Positions 1 through 8,547 of a stretch of DNA of 34,415 nucleotides are shown in pieces. The position numbers and the translations under genes were made by a program. Position 1 is the stretch's first letter. Each line of letters starts with the position of its first letter. Source of the DNA: Bacteroidales bacterium (GTDB lineage: Bacteria; Bacteroidota; Bacteroidia; Bacteroidales; UBA10428). The stretch is taken from NCBI GenBank assembly GCA_016936215.1, contig JAFGPL010000059.1, positions 1-34,415 on the forward strand, in the 5' to 3' direction. Under the pieces are notes generated by a model, which worked only from the letters and a program-made list of their open reading frames with translations, had not been told where the DNA came from and made no database searches.

Positions 1-942
1 CATAACCCCGATACCTTTATCTGGGGACAGGACATTGCCAATAAAGAAAAAGGCGGGATTTTCAATGTTACCAAGGGCATGCAGAAGGAGTTTGGCATTG
101 ACCGTGTTTTCAATGCCCCTATTGCAGAAGATTATATCCTGGGCACAGCCAACGGCATGTCACGGTTCGACCCTAAAATAAGGGTTGTCGTTGAAGGCGC
201 CGAATTTGCCGATTATTTCTGGCCTGCCATGGAACAATTTGTTGAAACCAGTCACGATTTCTGGAGGTCTAAAGGACAATTCTCACCCAATATTATCATC
301 AGACTTGCATCAGGAGGATATATCGGGGGAGGGCTTTATCACTCGCAGACGATTGAAGGGGCGTTGACAACCTTTCCAGGCGTAAGGGTGGTGTACCCGT
401 CATTCGCAGACGATGCTGCCGGCTTGTTGCGTACCTCTTTGAGATCGCAGGGGACAACATTGTTTCTCGAACCCAAGGCGCTGTACAATGCCCCGATAGC
501 AGCTACCCCCATACCCGATGATTTTGAAGTGCCTTTCGGCAAAGCCCGTATCAGGAAAGAAGGTGACGACCTTACCATTGTTACCTATGGCAACACCACG
601 CATATGTGCCTTGAGGTTGCAGAAACCCTGGGCAAAGACCCGGGTTACAGCATCGAAGTGGTTGACCTTCGCTCGCTGCTGCCCCTGGATAAAGATACCA
701 TTATTAATTCGGTAAAAAAGACAGGAAAACTGCTGATTGTGCATGAAGATAAAGTCTTTTCGGGGTTTGGCGCAGAAGTGGCAGCCACCATTACCGACGA
801 AGCATTTGAATATCTCGACGGACCGGTGAAAAGGGTAGGGTCGGCTTTTACGCCTGTGGGTTTTAACAGGATTCTCGAAAAAGCCGTTCTTCCTGATAAA
901 GAAAAGATAATGGCTGCTGCTAAAGATTTATTGGCTTATTGA
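1..942 (+). CDS. 2-oxoacid dehydrogenase E1 component, beta subunit/domain (5'-partial)
   Basis: The reading frame is open from base 1, so the gene starts outside the window and 313 residues are visible. The sequence follows the transketolase-like beta fold of thiamine-diphosphate 2-oxoacid dehydrogenases. An N-terminal stretch with GQDIA and KEFGIDRVFNAPIAED is followed by RVVYPSF, LEPKALY and a C-terminal domain with VVDLRSLLPLDKDTI and IVHEDKVFSGFGAE. It matches branched-chain 2-oxoacid or pyruvate dehydrogenase E1 beta, which decarboxylates the 2-oxoacid and passes the acyl group to the lipoyl E2. In Bacteroidota the alpha and beta parts are often fused in one protein of about 690 residues; whether that holds here cannot be seen. 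The exact substrate is uncertain. A flavodoxin gene follows 15 bp downstream. Confidence 0.9.
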   Translation, partial: HNPDTFIWGQDIANKEKGGIFNVTKGMQKEFGIDRVFNAPIAEDYILGTANGMSRFDPKIRVVVEGAEFADYFWPAMEQFVETSHDFWRSKGQFSPNIIIRLASGGYIGGGLYHSQTIEGALTTFPGVRVVYPSFADDAAGLLRTSLRSQGTTLFLEPKALYNAPIAATPIPDDFEVPFGKARIRKEGDDLTIVTYGNTTHMCLEVAETLGKDPGYSIEVVDLRSLLPLDKDTIINSVKKTGKLLIVHEDKVFSGFGAEVAATITDEAFEYLDGPVKRVGSAFTPVGFNRILEKAVLPDKEKIMAAAKDLLAY

Positions 943-957
943 AAATATGTTTTGGAA

Positions 958-1464
958 ATGAAAAAAGTAGGAATATTTTATAGCTTTAATACTGTAAAAA
1001 CAGGACAGGCAGTGAAGTTGCTGGTTGAAGCACTGGGAGAAAAGAATGTTGAACCGGTAAATGCTGAAACTGTTACCGAAGGGCAGTTTGAAAAATTCGA
1101 CAACCTGGTTCTGGGTGTGCCCACATGGTTCGATGGCGAACTACCTAACTATTGGGATGAATTTGTCCCGGCTCTTGAAGATATGAACCTGAAAGGGAAA
1201 CGTATCGCCATTTTTGGCAACGGGGACCAGAAGAATTATCCCGAAAATTTTGTTGACGGTATTGGCCTGATGGCCGGTCTGCTTGAAGGCAGAGGGGCTA
1301 AGATAGTTGGTTTTACTTCCGCAAAAGGATACTCTTTTGAAAGTTCACGCGCATTAAGGGGGGATGAGTTTTGCGGACTGGCACTCGATTTTGAAAACCA
1401 GGCCAGACAAAACAAAGAAAGGATCAGTAAGTGGGTTGAACAGCTTAAAAAAGAATTTGCTTAA
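958..1464 (+). CDS. fldA: flavodoxin
   Basis: A 168-residue soluble FMN-binding electron carrier of the long-chain flavodoxin class. The N-terminus MKKVGIFYSFNTVKTGQAVK is the first beta strand plus phosphate-binding loop. The central LGVPTWFDGELPNYWDEF and the IFGNGDQKNYPENFVDGIG segment match the two loops that sandwich the flavin ring. An in-frame TTG six bases upstream is possible, but ATG at 958 places the first strand as in the family. Flavodoxins replace ferredoxin in low-potential electron transfer. The stop codon overlaps the next ATG by one base (TAATG), so translation with the thioredoxin-like gene is probably coupled. Confidence 0.9.
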   Translation: MKKVGIFYSFNTVKTGQAVKLLVEALGEKNVEPVNAETVTEGQFEKFDNLVLGVPTWFDGELPNYWDEFVPALEDMNLKGKRIAIFGNGDQKNYPENFVDGIGLMAGLLEGRGAKIVGFTSAKGYSFESSRALRGDEFCGLALDFENQARQNKERISKWVEQLKKEFA

Positions 1465-1967
1465 TGTGCAGGGGTCTGTTTGTATTATTTCTTTTCTTGT
1501 ACGTCCTTGTTGTAGTTAATGGCCAGGATACATACCATAACCTTTACAATCCTAATGCTGATGCAAAAATCCAGCTTGACAGTGCAATATCAGTTGCAAA
1601 TAACGGAAACAAACATGTACTGGTTCAGGTTGGGGGCAACTGGTGCAAATGGTGTATAAAGTTACACCGGTTCTTAAATGATGAGCCGGTTCTCGATTCA
1701 ATGCTTACAGCCGGTTATATTTTTGTGCCGGTAAACTACAGCAAAGAAAACCGGAATTTTGCAGTTATGGAACAACTCGGGTATCCCCAGCGGTTTGGTT
1801 TCCCTGTGCTTGTTATACTTGATTCACAGGGCAGGCGTTTGCATACACAGGATACCTGGTTTCTCGAGGAAGGGGAGGGCTACAGCAGGGAAAAGATAAA
1901 ACGTTTTCTCGAAAGCTGGAATGTGAGGGCAGTTTCTAAAGATACATATCAGAACAGGCTGCCCTGA
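1464..1967 (+). CDS. secreted thioredoxin-like protein
   Basis: A 167-residue protein with an N-terminal hydrophobic signal segment (about residues 4-19, ending VVVNG-Q), so it is probably periplasmic. The active site is WCKWC (C61 and C64), followed about 50 residues later by GFPVLVILD with the cis-proline typical of thioredoxin folds. This arrangement fits the Thioredoxin_7/DUF255-like group more than classical TrxA. The likely role is disulfide exchange or reduction in the envelope; the partner is unknown. It overlaps the flavodoxin stop by one base and converges with the SRAP gene on the other strand, overlapping it by 19 bp. Confidence 0.8.
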   Translation: MCRGLFVLFLFLYVLVVVNGQDTYHNLYNPNADAKIQLDSAISVANNGNKHVLVQVGGNWCKWCIKLHRFLNDEPVLDSMLTAGYIFVPVNYSKENRNFAVMEQLGYPQRFGFPVLVILDSQGRRLHTQDTWFLEEGEGYSREKIKRFLESWNVRAVSKDTYQNRLP

Positions 1968-2623
1968 CCATAGGTTCCGGGTTCTGTTATTCTCTCAGCG
2001 GTCATCAGGTTTTCGTCAAAAGGTCTTAAAATCGCATTTATCTCATTTGCCGAAAGAGTTTCTTCCAGCCATTTTTTTTCCGAAAACGGTGCGAGTATGG
2101 CCGGCATCCTTTTTTTGGTATTGTGTATAACCTCCATCATGGCATTGGCAGGTGTGGTGATGATGGTAAAGGTGCGAAGCAGCTCCCCTGTGCCTTTATC
2201 GGCCCACTCATCATAAAGCCCGGCGAGGCCGAATATTTCGTTGTCTTTAAGGGTTATGTGGTAAGGTATCTTCTCTTTGCCTGCATGCTGCCATTCATAA
2301 AAACCGTTCACAGGTACAATGCACCTTTTACTTTTAAACGAATTTCTGAAGGCCGGTTTTTCATGCAGTGTTTCTGCTTTTGCATTAAAGGTCTTCATCC
2401 TTATGGCTTTTGCATTTTCATTATCCCGGGCCCATGACGGGATGAGACCCCATATCATTGATTGTGCTTCTTCAGGATGCGTGGAAGGGATCACCGGCAC
2501 TTTGGGCAAACTAAATGCCGTAACTTTTTTACCCCGTGTGTATTCGTCGGCAGTGTTGAATTTTACCCCGAAACGTTTTTCAATCTGTTCCCTAGTGAGG
2601 TTTATGTTTATCGTGTAGCACAT
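1949..2623 (-). CDS. yedK: SRAP family protein (abasic-site DNA-protein crosslinker, YedK/HMCES type)
   Basis: About 224 residues of the SOS response-associated peptidase family. The start is set at the second Met of MQMCYT, because the family exposes Cys2 after Met removal; this Cys forms a thiazolidine crosslink with abasic sites in single-stranded DNA. Other family motifs are present: FNAKAET, RCIVPVNGFYEWQ (catalytic Glu), GLYDEW, FTIITTPAN and IHNTKKRMPAIL (catalytic His). Its role is protection of abasic DNA during replication or SOS. It starts 11 bp after the histidine kinase stop on the same strand and may be cotranscribed with it. Confidence 0.9.
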   Translation of the reverse strand: MCYTININLTREQIEKRFGVKFNTADEYTRGKKVTAFSLPKVPVIPSTHPEEAQSMIWGLIPSWARDNENAKAIRMKTFNAKAETLHEKPAFRNSFKSKRCIVPVNGFYEWQHAGKEKIPYHITLKDNEIFGLAGLYDEWADKGTGELLRTFTIITTPANAMMEVIHNTKKRMPAILAPFSEKKWLEETLSANEINAILRPFDENLMTAERITEPGTYGQGSLF

Positions 2624-2634
2624 TTGCACAGGGA

Positions 2635-4572
2635 TTATGTGCCCAAAGGGATCTTCAAAATAAAAGTTGTCCCTTTGCCCGGCTCGCTTTCAACATCAAT
2701 AGCGCCTTTGTTCATGGTTACGAAATCGTAGGCAAGTGACAATCCCAATCCTGTTCCTTTTTCATGCGCCGTGCCCCAGGTAGATTTATCCCCTTTTAGC
2801 CTGAAAATGTCTTTTAACCGGTCTTTTTCAATACCTACACCATAGTCTTTGATGGTTACTTTGGCAAATTCTTTGTTCTTTTCGGATAAGATTTCAATTT
2901 TCCCCCCCTTATGGCTGAATTTGATGGCATTGTTGACAAGGTTTCTGAAAACAGTCATCATGCTGTTCTTATCGGCAGTGACTTTCAGTTTTGGTTGTAT
3001 TTCGTTTATAATTTCAATATTTTTTGCCAAAGCCATAGGTGTTAAATTCATCACGGTTTCGTCAATAATATCCGATAACAAAATTCTCTCAGGTGTATAG
3101 GGAAACCGCCCCTGTTGGGCCAGCGCCCAGTTGAGCAGGTTGTCAAGGAGCGAAGATACGTTGTTGATAGAATTATTCAGCTCGTCTGTGAGCATCAGAA
3201 GTTGCCCGTGTTTTTTATTTTCAAGCAGTTCTTTTAAAACAACCGAATACCCATGCATCGAACTCACAGGGCCTCTTAAATCGTGGGAGATAATAGAAAA
3301 AAACCGGTCTTTTGTCTGATTGAGTTCGGTAAGTTTATCATTCTGGGTTTCCAATTCTTCTTTCTGTTCCTCCAGCAGGTCGCGTTGGGTTTGCAGCTCT
3401 TCTTTCTGCTCGGCAAGTTGTTTGTTTACCCGCTTGTTACGTTTGTTATAGCCCAACAATATACAAACCAATGCAATAGACAGGAGAATAATAACTGCAA
3501 GTGAAGCCGAAATAATGGTTTGTGCCTGTTTCTTTTTCTTTAGCAAATCAACCTCAGTTTGTTTCTGGGCCACTTCATATTCTGTCCTTAAGTCGGCTAT
3601 CTGAAGAATTTTCTCTGTGTTGATGATGCTGTCGCGAATGGATATGTACTCAGCCTGGTATTTAAGCGCTTTTTTATAATCTCCCGCGGATTCATATAAT
3701 TCAGAGAGTATTTTGGATGCATCGCGAACCTGCTGGGTAAGCCCATGGGCATAGGCCGATTTATAACTGCCATGTGCATAGGTAATTGCTTTATTCAATT
3801 CTCCTTTTTGTTTGTACATCCAGGCTAACCCATACTGATAGGATGCAATGGCATACATATCGTGCAACTCCTTAAGCAATTCAATAGCCCTGGTAAGATT
3901 ACGCTCTGCTTCCTGATAATTTTTTAATTGTGAATAAGCCAGTCCCTTGTTACCCAGGCTATAGGCAATGCCGGAAAGGTTGTTTAATTTCTGGTAGTAA
4001 AATTCTGAATTACTAAAAAAGAATAGTGCGGAATCAGGTTTTTGAGAGTTCAGGTATTCACTACCGATGTTGAAGGTTGTTGCTGAAATTAATATACTGT
4101 CTTTCAATATGTTAAAAATCTCATATGCTTTATGATAATATCTTAATGAATTTTTATGATCCTTAGCGGAAAGATATAGATCACCGAGTAATGCGTATGC
4201 ACATCCTACACCTCTTTGATCATTAATTTTTTGAGCCTCAGAAGCACATTCAAAAAGAACTTGTGCCGCTTCTTCAAATTTTCCTTTTAGACGTAATGCG
4301 TTTCCTTTTTGTAATAATCCTCTGTATAGATAGAAAGAATTTGATTTTTGAATACCAAAATCTATCAACTTTTCTGAGAATTTTAATATTGTATCTGGTT
4401 TTGAATCATAGTAGGTTATATTATATAGTAATTCTTGATAGGCCGAATCATTTATTTGCTTTTCATTATAATAAATCCAGTTTAAGCTGTCAGCAATTCT
4501 TTGATCCTGAGCCTGTATAGTTAAGAATAAAATGGTATTAGTTAGAATAATAAAAATTAAACCTAATCTCAT
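2635..4572 (-). CDS. TPR-containing membrane sensor histidine kinase
   Basis: A 645-residue orphan sensor kinase. In order: signal peptide (residues 1-21, ending IQAQ); a long periplasmic region of tetratricopeptide repeats to about residue 320 (for example YALLGDLYLSAKDHKNSLRYYHKAY); one membrane helix near 350-370; a coiled coil rich in EEQKEELETQ; a HisKA domain with ISHDLRGPV (phospho-acceptor His near residue 430); and a C-terminal HATPase with N, G1 and G2 boxes (NAIKFSHKGG, DYGVGIE, GTGLGLSLAYDF). This build is common in Bacteroidota. No response regulator or receiver domain lies next to it, so its partner is unknown. It begins 5 bp after the small gene upstream. Confidence 0.92.
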   Translation of the reverse strand: MRLGLIFIILTNTILFLTIQAQDQRIADSLNWIYYNEKQINDSAYQELLYNITYYDSKPDTILKFSEKLIDFGIQKSNSFYLYRGLLQKGNALRLKGKFEEAAQVLFECASEAQKINDQRGVGCAYALLGDLYLSAKDHKNSLRYYHKAYEIFNILKDSILISATTFNIGSEYLNSQKPDSALFFFSNSEFYYQKLNNLSGIAYSLGNKGLAYSQLKNYQEAERNLTRAIELLKELHDMYAIASYQYGLAWMYKQKGELNKAITYAHGSYKSAYAHGLTQQVRDASKILSELYESAGDYKKALKYQAEYISIRDSIINTEKILQIADLRTEYEVAQKQTEVDLLKKKKQAQTIISASLAVIILLSIALVCILLGYNKRNKRVNKQLAEQKEELQTQRDLLEEQKEELETQNDKLTELNQTKDRFFSIISHDLRGPVSSMHGYSVVLKELLENKKHGQLLMLTDELNNSINNVSSLLDNLLNWALAQQGRFPYTPERILLSDIIDETVMNLTPMALAKNIEIINEIQPKLKVTADKNSMMTVFRNLVNNAIKFSHKGGKIEILSEKNKEFAKVTIKDYGVGIEKDRLKDIFRLKGDKSTWGTAHEKGTGLGLSLAYDFVTMNKGAIDVESEPGKGTTFILKIPLGT

Positions 4573-4577
4573 ATTTA

Positions 4578-4964
4578 CTATTTAATCCTAATAACAGGTG
4601 GTGGTGGTGGGTCATCCCCGTTTTTCCCTGATTTCATGTTTGGTTTTGTCTCACCGGTATTACAGGCCTGGTAAGCAACGTGGTATGGGTATTCCCCTTT
4701 GGCATCCTTGCTTACAATCCCTTTCCATGCCATGCACCAGCCTTTGGATACGCCTTTTGAAAACGGGTCTTTGTCTTTCTGGAATTCAATGCGGTTAACA
4801 CTTTTTATCCCCGAACATTTATCACGTTTCCATACAACGAGGTCGCCGGGGGATACTTCTGTTACAAGGCTGTCGTCCTTACATTTTCTGTTCGAATCGC
4901 GCATGTGCAGGTGTCTTTTGCCGTCTCTTTCAACAACACTGAGGTAGATGGTAACTTTTGCCAT
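4578..4964 (-). CDS. conserved hypothetical protein, possibly cupredoxin-like
   Basis: A 128-residue protein that I do not firmly recognise. It starts MAKVTIYLSVVERDGKRHLH and has no signal peptide. The segment VSPGDLVVWKRDKCSGIKSVNRIEF followed by PYHVAYQAC resembles the edge strands of cupredoxin-like beta sandwiches, but I do not see a convincing type-1 copper set. Four cysteines are present. The C-terminus is a proline run (DDPPPPPVIRIK), which may be a linker or docking tail. It is the first gene of the minus-strand group with the histidine kinase (5 bp gap), so it may be functionally tied to that sensor. The function is unknown. Confidence 0.65.
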   Translation of the reverse strand: MAKVTIYLSVVERDGKRHLHMRDSNRKCKDDSLVTEVSPGDLVVWKRDKCSGIKSVNRIEFQKDKDPFSKGVSKGWCMAWKGIVSKDAKGEYPYHVAYQACNTGETKPNMKSGKNGDDPPPPPVIRIK

Positions 4965-5098
4965 TGTTGGTTGGTTTTAAGATTAACTTATGTTGATAAA
5001 AGGATAAAAATAACACTTTTGAAGCATATTGTAAAAATTGTAGACAAATTTTATTGTTCCTGACCAAATATCTTGATTGTTATATTGGATAAATCAAA

Positions 5099-5243
5099 AG
5101 TGGCTGTGTAAAAAGACAATTTGTTACGTCATTGCGAGGGAGGCACGACCGAAGCAATCTACTGAATAATAGGAGATTGCTTCTCCCGCTGAACCGGGAT
5201 CGCAATGACGGTTTCAAAACAGTTGTCTTTTTACACAGCCACT
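5099..5243. repeat. MITE-like nested inverted-repeat element
   Basis: Two perfect 21-bp arms (5099-5119 and 5223-5243) face each other. Inside them are a second pair (CGTCATTGCGA at 5127-5137 with TCGCAATGACG at 5200-5210) and a third (GAAGCAATCT at 5151-5160 with AGATTGCTTC at 5174-5183). The whole 145 bp could fold into one long hairpin. It lies in the 304-bp gap between the peroxiredoxin stop and the hypothetical gene at 4578-4964, where I see no gene. This looks like a dispersed non-coding element; it could also act as a terminator for flanking transcripts. Confidence 0.8.
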
Positions 5244-5268
5244 ATATAATAGCCGTTAGATGATTACA

Positions 5269-5976
5269 CTATTTCTTCAGCACGGCTTTCATCACCTTTT
5301 CTTTTTCGAGCTGTTTGGTGCAGAAAAACCAGTCGTAACACTTTATATCCCCTTTGCTTTCCATTCTTTCTTTGGCAACACCGCATGATCCGGCTGTAGG
5401 AACGATTACCTCATCGCCCGGTCTCCAGTCGGCAGGCGTGGCAACAGAAAACTCATCTGCTGTCTGCAATGCAACCACAACACGGTACAGTTCATCAAAA
5501 TTACGGCCAAGGCTCAGCGGGTAGTAAATAATTGTCCTGATAATTCCCTTCGGGTCAACTACAAACACCGCACGAACCGCTTTGGTATTGCTTTCGCCCG
5601 GCATCATCATGCCGTACTTTTTCGCCACTTCCATGGTGATGTCTTCTATCAGCGGGAATTTTACCTCCACATCTTTCATGCCCTTGTACTCAATCTTTTC
5701 TTTGATGGTACGCAGCCATGCAATGTGGCTGTATAAACCGTCAACTGAGAGTCCGACCAGCTTACAATTCACATCGTTGAATTGTTTTTCCATAGATGCA
5801 AAGGTCATAAACTCAGAGGTACACACGGGCGTGAAATCGGCAGGGTGGCTGAACAATATCACCCAGCTTCCCTTGTAATCACCCGGGAAATTGATTTCAC
5901 CCTGTGTTGTAACGGCTTTGAACTCCGGCGCTTTTTCACCAATTCTCGGTAACGAAATAACTTGATTCTCTTCCAT
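5269..5976 (-). CDS. peroxiredoxin (AhpC/TSA, Prx6-like)
   Basis: A 235-residue cytosolic thiol peroxidase that reduces hydrogen peroxide and organic hydroperoxides. The peroxidatic site is HPADFTPVCTSEF with C52. The length and the C-terminal extension (RPGDEVIVPTAG) place it in the Prx6 group. Further cysteines near the C-terminus (GSCGVAKER, IKCYDWFFC) resemble those of archaeal and anaerobe homologues and may act as resolving cysteines. It lies 76 bp downstream of catalase on the same strand, so it may be the last gene of the fur-DUF454-catalase-peroxiredoxin group or have its own promoter in the AT-rich gap. Confidence 0.93.
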   Translation of the reverse strand: MEENQVISLPRIGEKAPEFKAVTTQGEINFPGDYKGSWVILFSHPADFTPVCTSEFMTFASMEKQFNDVNCKLVGLSVDGLYSHIAWLRTIKEKIEYKGMKDVEVKFPLIEDITMEVAKKYGMMMPGESNTKAVRAVFVVDPKGIIRTIIYYPLSLGRNFDELYRVVVALQTADEFSVATPADWRPGDEVIVPTAGSCGVAKERMESKGDIKCYDWFFCTKQLEKEKVMKAVLKK

Positions 5977-6052
5977 AATTAAAAATTTAATTTAAGTTAA
6001 TACTTGTTTGAATTATTGCTAAAATTTTTCATTTTCTCAATTACTCTTGATT

Positions 6053-7525
6053 TCAGGGTTTAAAGTTTACTTTAAGCCCTTCGGCCACTTTTTGTGCCAG
6101 CTCTTTGTCGGCTTTATAAAAATGCTGTAACTGGCGCTGAATGATCTCCTCCCTTTTCGGTCCGGTAATCCCGCTCATAGAACCTACGATATTACTAATG
6201 GTATTGGCACGTTCCTGTTCGGCCATTACTTTTCTGAAGAGCATACCAGGCTGTGTGAAATGATCGTCGTCGTTTTCGTTGCGGTCGAAATAATCGGCCC
6301 ATTCCGAATCCATCTTCTGTGGAGGGTCTTTGTAAGATTTATCTGCAACAATATCATCGAAACTGTTAGGGGCATAATTAGGCTTGTCATCGCCATTGCT
6401 GTCAGTACGCATATAACCATCTCGCTGATAATTGTTCACCTCGGTTATCGGCCTGTTAACAGGTATCTGTTCGTAGTTTACGCCCAAACGGTAACGATGG
6501 GCATCGGGATAGGACAGCAATCTCCCCTGCAACATTTTGTCGTACGAATACCCGATGCCGTCAACAACATGTGCAGGGGCAAAAGCTGCCTGTTCCACAT
6601 CGCGGAAATAGTTTGAAGGTATTTCGTTCAGCTCGAGGATACCAATATCCATCAGGGGGTAATCGCTGTGCGGCCAGACTTTTGTAAGGTCGAAAGGGTT
6701 CCAGTGGAACGATTTGGCCTGCTCGTCTGTCATTACCTGTATTTTCATGGCCCATTTCGGAAACTCTTTTCGCCCGATTGCTTCAACAAGGTCGCGTTGT
6801 GCCCAGTCCATGTCTTTGGCTTTCATTGCCTCGGCTTCGGGACCGGTAAAATTCTTAATGCCCTGTTGTGTTTTCAGGTGAAATTTCACCCACACCCGCT
6901 CGTTTTTGGCGTTGACCATCGAAAAAGTATGGCTTCCATAACCGTTGGTATGCCTGTAGCTGTATGGTGTCCCCCTGTCGCTGAAAAGTATCATCACCTG
7001 GTGAAGGCTTTCGGGGTTGAGTCCCCAGAAATCCCACATCATGGTCGGGCTTTTCAGGTTGGTTTTTGGGTCGCGTTTCTGTGTGTGAATAAAGTCACTG
7101 AATTTTTTCGGGTCTTTGATAAAGAAAACCGGGGTGTTATTGCCTACCAGGTCCCAGTTGCCATCTTCGGTGTAAAACTTAACTGCAAAACCCCGCGGGT
7201 CCCTTTCGGTATCAGCACTGCCTTTCTCACCACCTACGGTTGAAAACCTGATGAAAATACGGCATTTGTTACCGACTTTGCTAAAGATTTTTGCTTTGGT
7301 ATATTTTGTAATGTCATGGGTAACGGTAAAGGTGCCAAAAGCACCGGTACCTTTCGCATGCACCACTCTTTCGGGTATCCGTTCCCGGTTGAAATGGGCC
7401 ATTTTTTCATGCAGTATGTAATCCTGCAGTAAAATCGGGCCATGCGGGCCGACGGTCATACTATCTTCGTGCTCGAAGTATGGTTTGCCCGAAGCTGTAG
7501 TTAGTTTTTTCTTTTTCTCTGCCAT
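6053..7525 (-). CDS. katA: heme catalase (small-subunit, clade 3 type)
   Basis: A 490-residue monofunctional catalase that converts hydrogen peroxide to water and oxygen. The distal His lies in RERIPERVVHAKGTGAFG (H56), the conserved Asn in GNNTPVFF (about N129), and the proximal heme Tyr in LLSYPDAHRYRLG. The length is normal and nothing is missing. It starts 21 bp after the DUF454 stop, on the same strand as fur, so it is very probably under control of the Fur-family regulator two genes upstream. A catalase in a genome rich in labile Fe-S proteins suggests an anaerobe that meets transient oxygen. Confidence 0.97.
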   Translation of the reverse strand: MAEKKKKLTTASGKPYFEHEDSMTVGPHGPILLQDYILHEKMAHFNRERIPERVVHAKGTGAFGTFTVTHDITKYTKAKIFSKVGNKCRIFIRFSTVGGEKGSADTERDPRGFAVKFYTEDGNWDLVGNNTPVFFIKDPKKFSDFIHTQKRDPKTNLKSPTMMWDFWGLNPESLHQVMILFSDRGTPYSYRHTNGYGSHTFSMVNAKNERVWVKFHLKTQQGIKNFTGPEAEAMKAKDMDWAQRDLVEAIGRKEFPKWAMKIQVMTDEQAKSFHWNPFDLTKVWPHSDYPLMDIGILELNEIPSNYFRDVEQAAFAPAHVVDGIGYSYDKMLQGRLLSYPDAHRYRLGVNYEQIPVNRPITEVNNYQRDGYMRTDSNGDDKPNYAPNSFDDIVADKSYKDPPQKMDSEWADYFDRNENDDDHFTQPGMLFRKVMAEQERANTISNIVGSMSGITGPKREEIIQRQLQHFYKADKELAQKVAEGLKVNFKP

Positions 7526-7546
7526 AGTTTTGTGTTTTAATTTGTA

Positions 7547-7927
7547 CTAATTTTTTGAAATTGTGGGTAATATATATCCCATAACAACCGTTCCGATAAT
7601 ACCGGTAACCAGAACCAGAATTTTTACATAACCGGGTCGGATCAATAGTGTTACAGATACAAAGATCATTGCCCACATGAGTATAATAGAGTATATTTTT
7701 ACTTTTAGCGTCAATCCTTTTTTCTTTTGAAATTCAGAAATATAGCTTCCTATATAATGGTTATTTACCAGCCTTGAGTATAACTTATCAGAACTTCTGA
7801 TATATAAACCTGCAGTAAGCAAAATGAAAGGCGTTGTTGGCAAACCGGGTATAAAAATACCGGTAATGCCCAGCCCCAGCGAAAGGGTCCCCAGCACCAG
7901 ATAAATACCCTTAAGCATTTGGTTCAT
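7547..7927 (-). CDS. DUF454 (YbaN) family inner-membrane protein
   Basis: A 126-residue membrane protein. Near the N-terminus is the family signature LGTLSLGLGITGIFIPGLPTTPFILL, and further hydrophobic helices lie near residues 75-95 and 100-120. DUF454 proteins have no firmly assigned biochemical role. The gene overlaps the end of fur by four bases (ATGA), which implies translational coupling, and precedes catalase by 21 bp. Membership of a Fur-controlled peroxide-defence operon is therefore the main hint to its function. Confidence 0.85.
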   Translation of the reverse strand: MNQMLKGIYLVLGTLSLGLGITGIFIPGLPTTPFILLTAGLYIRSSDKLYSRLVNNHYIGSYISEFQKKKGLTLKVKIYSIILMWAMIFVSVTLLIRPGYVKILVLVTGIIGTVVMGYILPTISKN

Positions 7928-8355
7928 AAAGAATTCCTCTTTGTTTTAAATTTTCCGATGATCTGAAGTTTTAAATCTTCAATTTCAAAATTGGGGATAT
8001 GCTTCTTTTTAAAATAGTTAAAAAGCATTTCATTCAGGTCATTGTCAAAATAGTCTTCAATAATGTCGGAATCTGAACAATACAGGTGATGGTGGTTATT
8101 GATCACCGCATCGTAACGCATCACATCCTTATCGGTCTTAACCTTCTTGATCAGCCCTATTTCCACGTATGTTTCAAGAATCTTATATACAGTCCCGATA
8201 GCAATATTGGGATGATTATCTTTAATAAAATTGATGACCTCTTCGGCTGTGGGATGATTTTTAAGTTTGATCACGGCATCAAAAACAGCAATCCTTTGCG
8301 GCGTCACTTTTAAGCCGTTTCTGATAAGTTTCTCCCGTACTTCTGAAACACTCAT
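7924..8355 (-). CDS. Fur-family transcriptional repressor, PerR-like by context
   Basis: A 143-residue Fur-fold regulator. The winged helix spans about residues 15-85 (LKVTPQRIAVFDAV, HPTAEEVINFI, IAIGTVYKILETYVEIGLI). The metal-binding hinge has NNHHHLYCSDSD. The two CxxC pairs of the structural zinc site in many Fur/PerR proteins are absent, as in many Bacteroidota homologues. It heads a group with DUF454 and catalase, which suggests peroxide-responsive (PerR-like) rather than iron-uptake control. A palindrome 21 bp upstream, shared with the dps promoter, is its probable operator, implying autoregulation. Confidence 0.9.
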   Translation of the reverse strand: MSVSEVREKLIRNGLKVTPQRIAVFDAVIKLKNHPTAEEVINFIKDNHPNIAIGTVYKILETYVEIGLIKKVKTDKDVMRYDAVINNHHHLYCSDSDIIEDYFDNDLNEMLFNYFKKKHIPNFEIEDLKLQIIGKFKTKRNSL

Positions 8356-8375
8356 AATTTGAATGTGTATTAAAT

Positions 8376-8391
8376 AATAATAATTCTTATT
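8376..8391. promoter_or_regulatory. candidate Fur/PerR operator upstream of fur
   Basis: The sequence AATAATAATTCTTATT is a near-palindrome of the form AATAA-N-AATT-N-TTATT. An almost identical 16-mer lies in front of dps at 9425-9440. An overlapping second symmetry, ATTCTT-N4-AAGAAT, spans 8383-8398. The position just upstream of the fur start fits repression of the fur-DUF454-catalase operon. It resembles AT-rich Fur-family boxes, but binding is inferred. Confidence 0.6.
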
Positions 8392-8457
8392 AAAGAATAT
8401 ATAAATTTACGATATTTCTTATCAAAAGTCAAGTTTTGTCCAACAAATAATTCAGGG

Positions 8458-8511
8458 AAAAAAATGCCGGCCATCTTATGAATTGGATAAGCCATTCAAA
8501 AGTGACCGGCA
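8458..8511 (-). terminator. intrinsic terminator of the dps-nifX-like operon
   Basis: Read on the minus strand, about 36 bp after the stop of the NifX-type gene, an imperfect stem of some 20 bp pairs 8490-8511 with 8465-8487. The stem base is TGCCGG at 8465-8470 with CCGGCA at 8506-8511. Seven T residues follow (A run at 8458-8464 on the plus strand). Stem plus T tract is a standard Rho-independent terminator and separates this operon from fur. Confidence 0.75.
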
Positions 8512-8547
8512 AGATTATAGTTACAAAAACCGGAGATTCACAAAAAA

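Noticed and set aside
5099-5243. CRISPR array
   Set aside because: The repeats are inverted and nested, not direct and evenly spaced with unique spacers.
6668-7243. 191-codon plus-strand ORF antisense to catalase
   Set aside because: It is a shadow of katA, which has full catalase motifs on the minus strand; the plus-strand product shows no family features.
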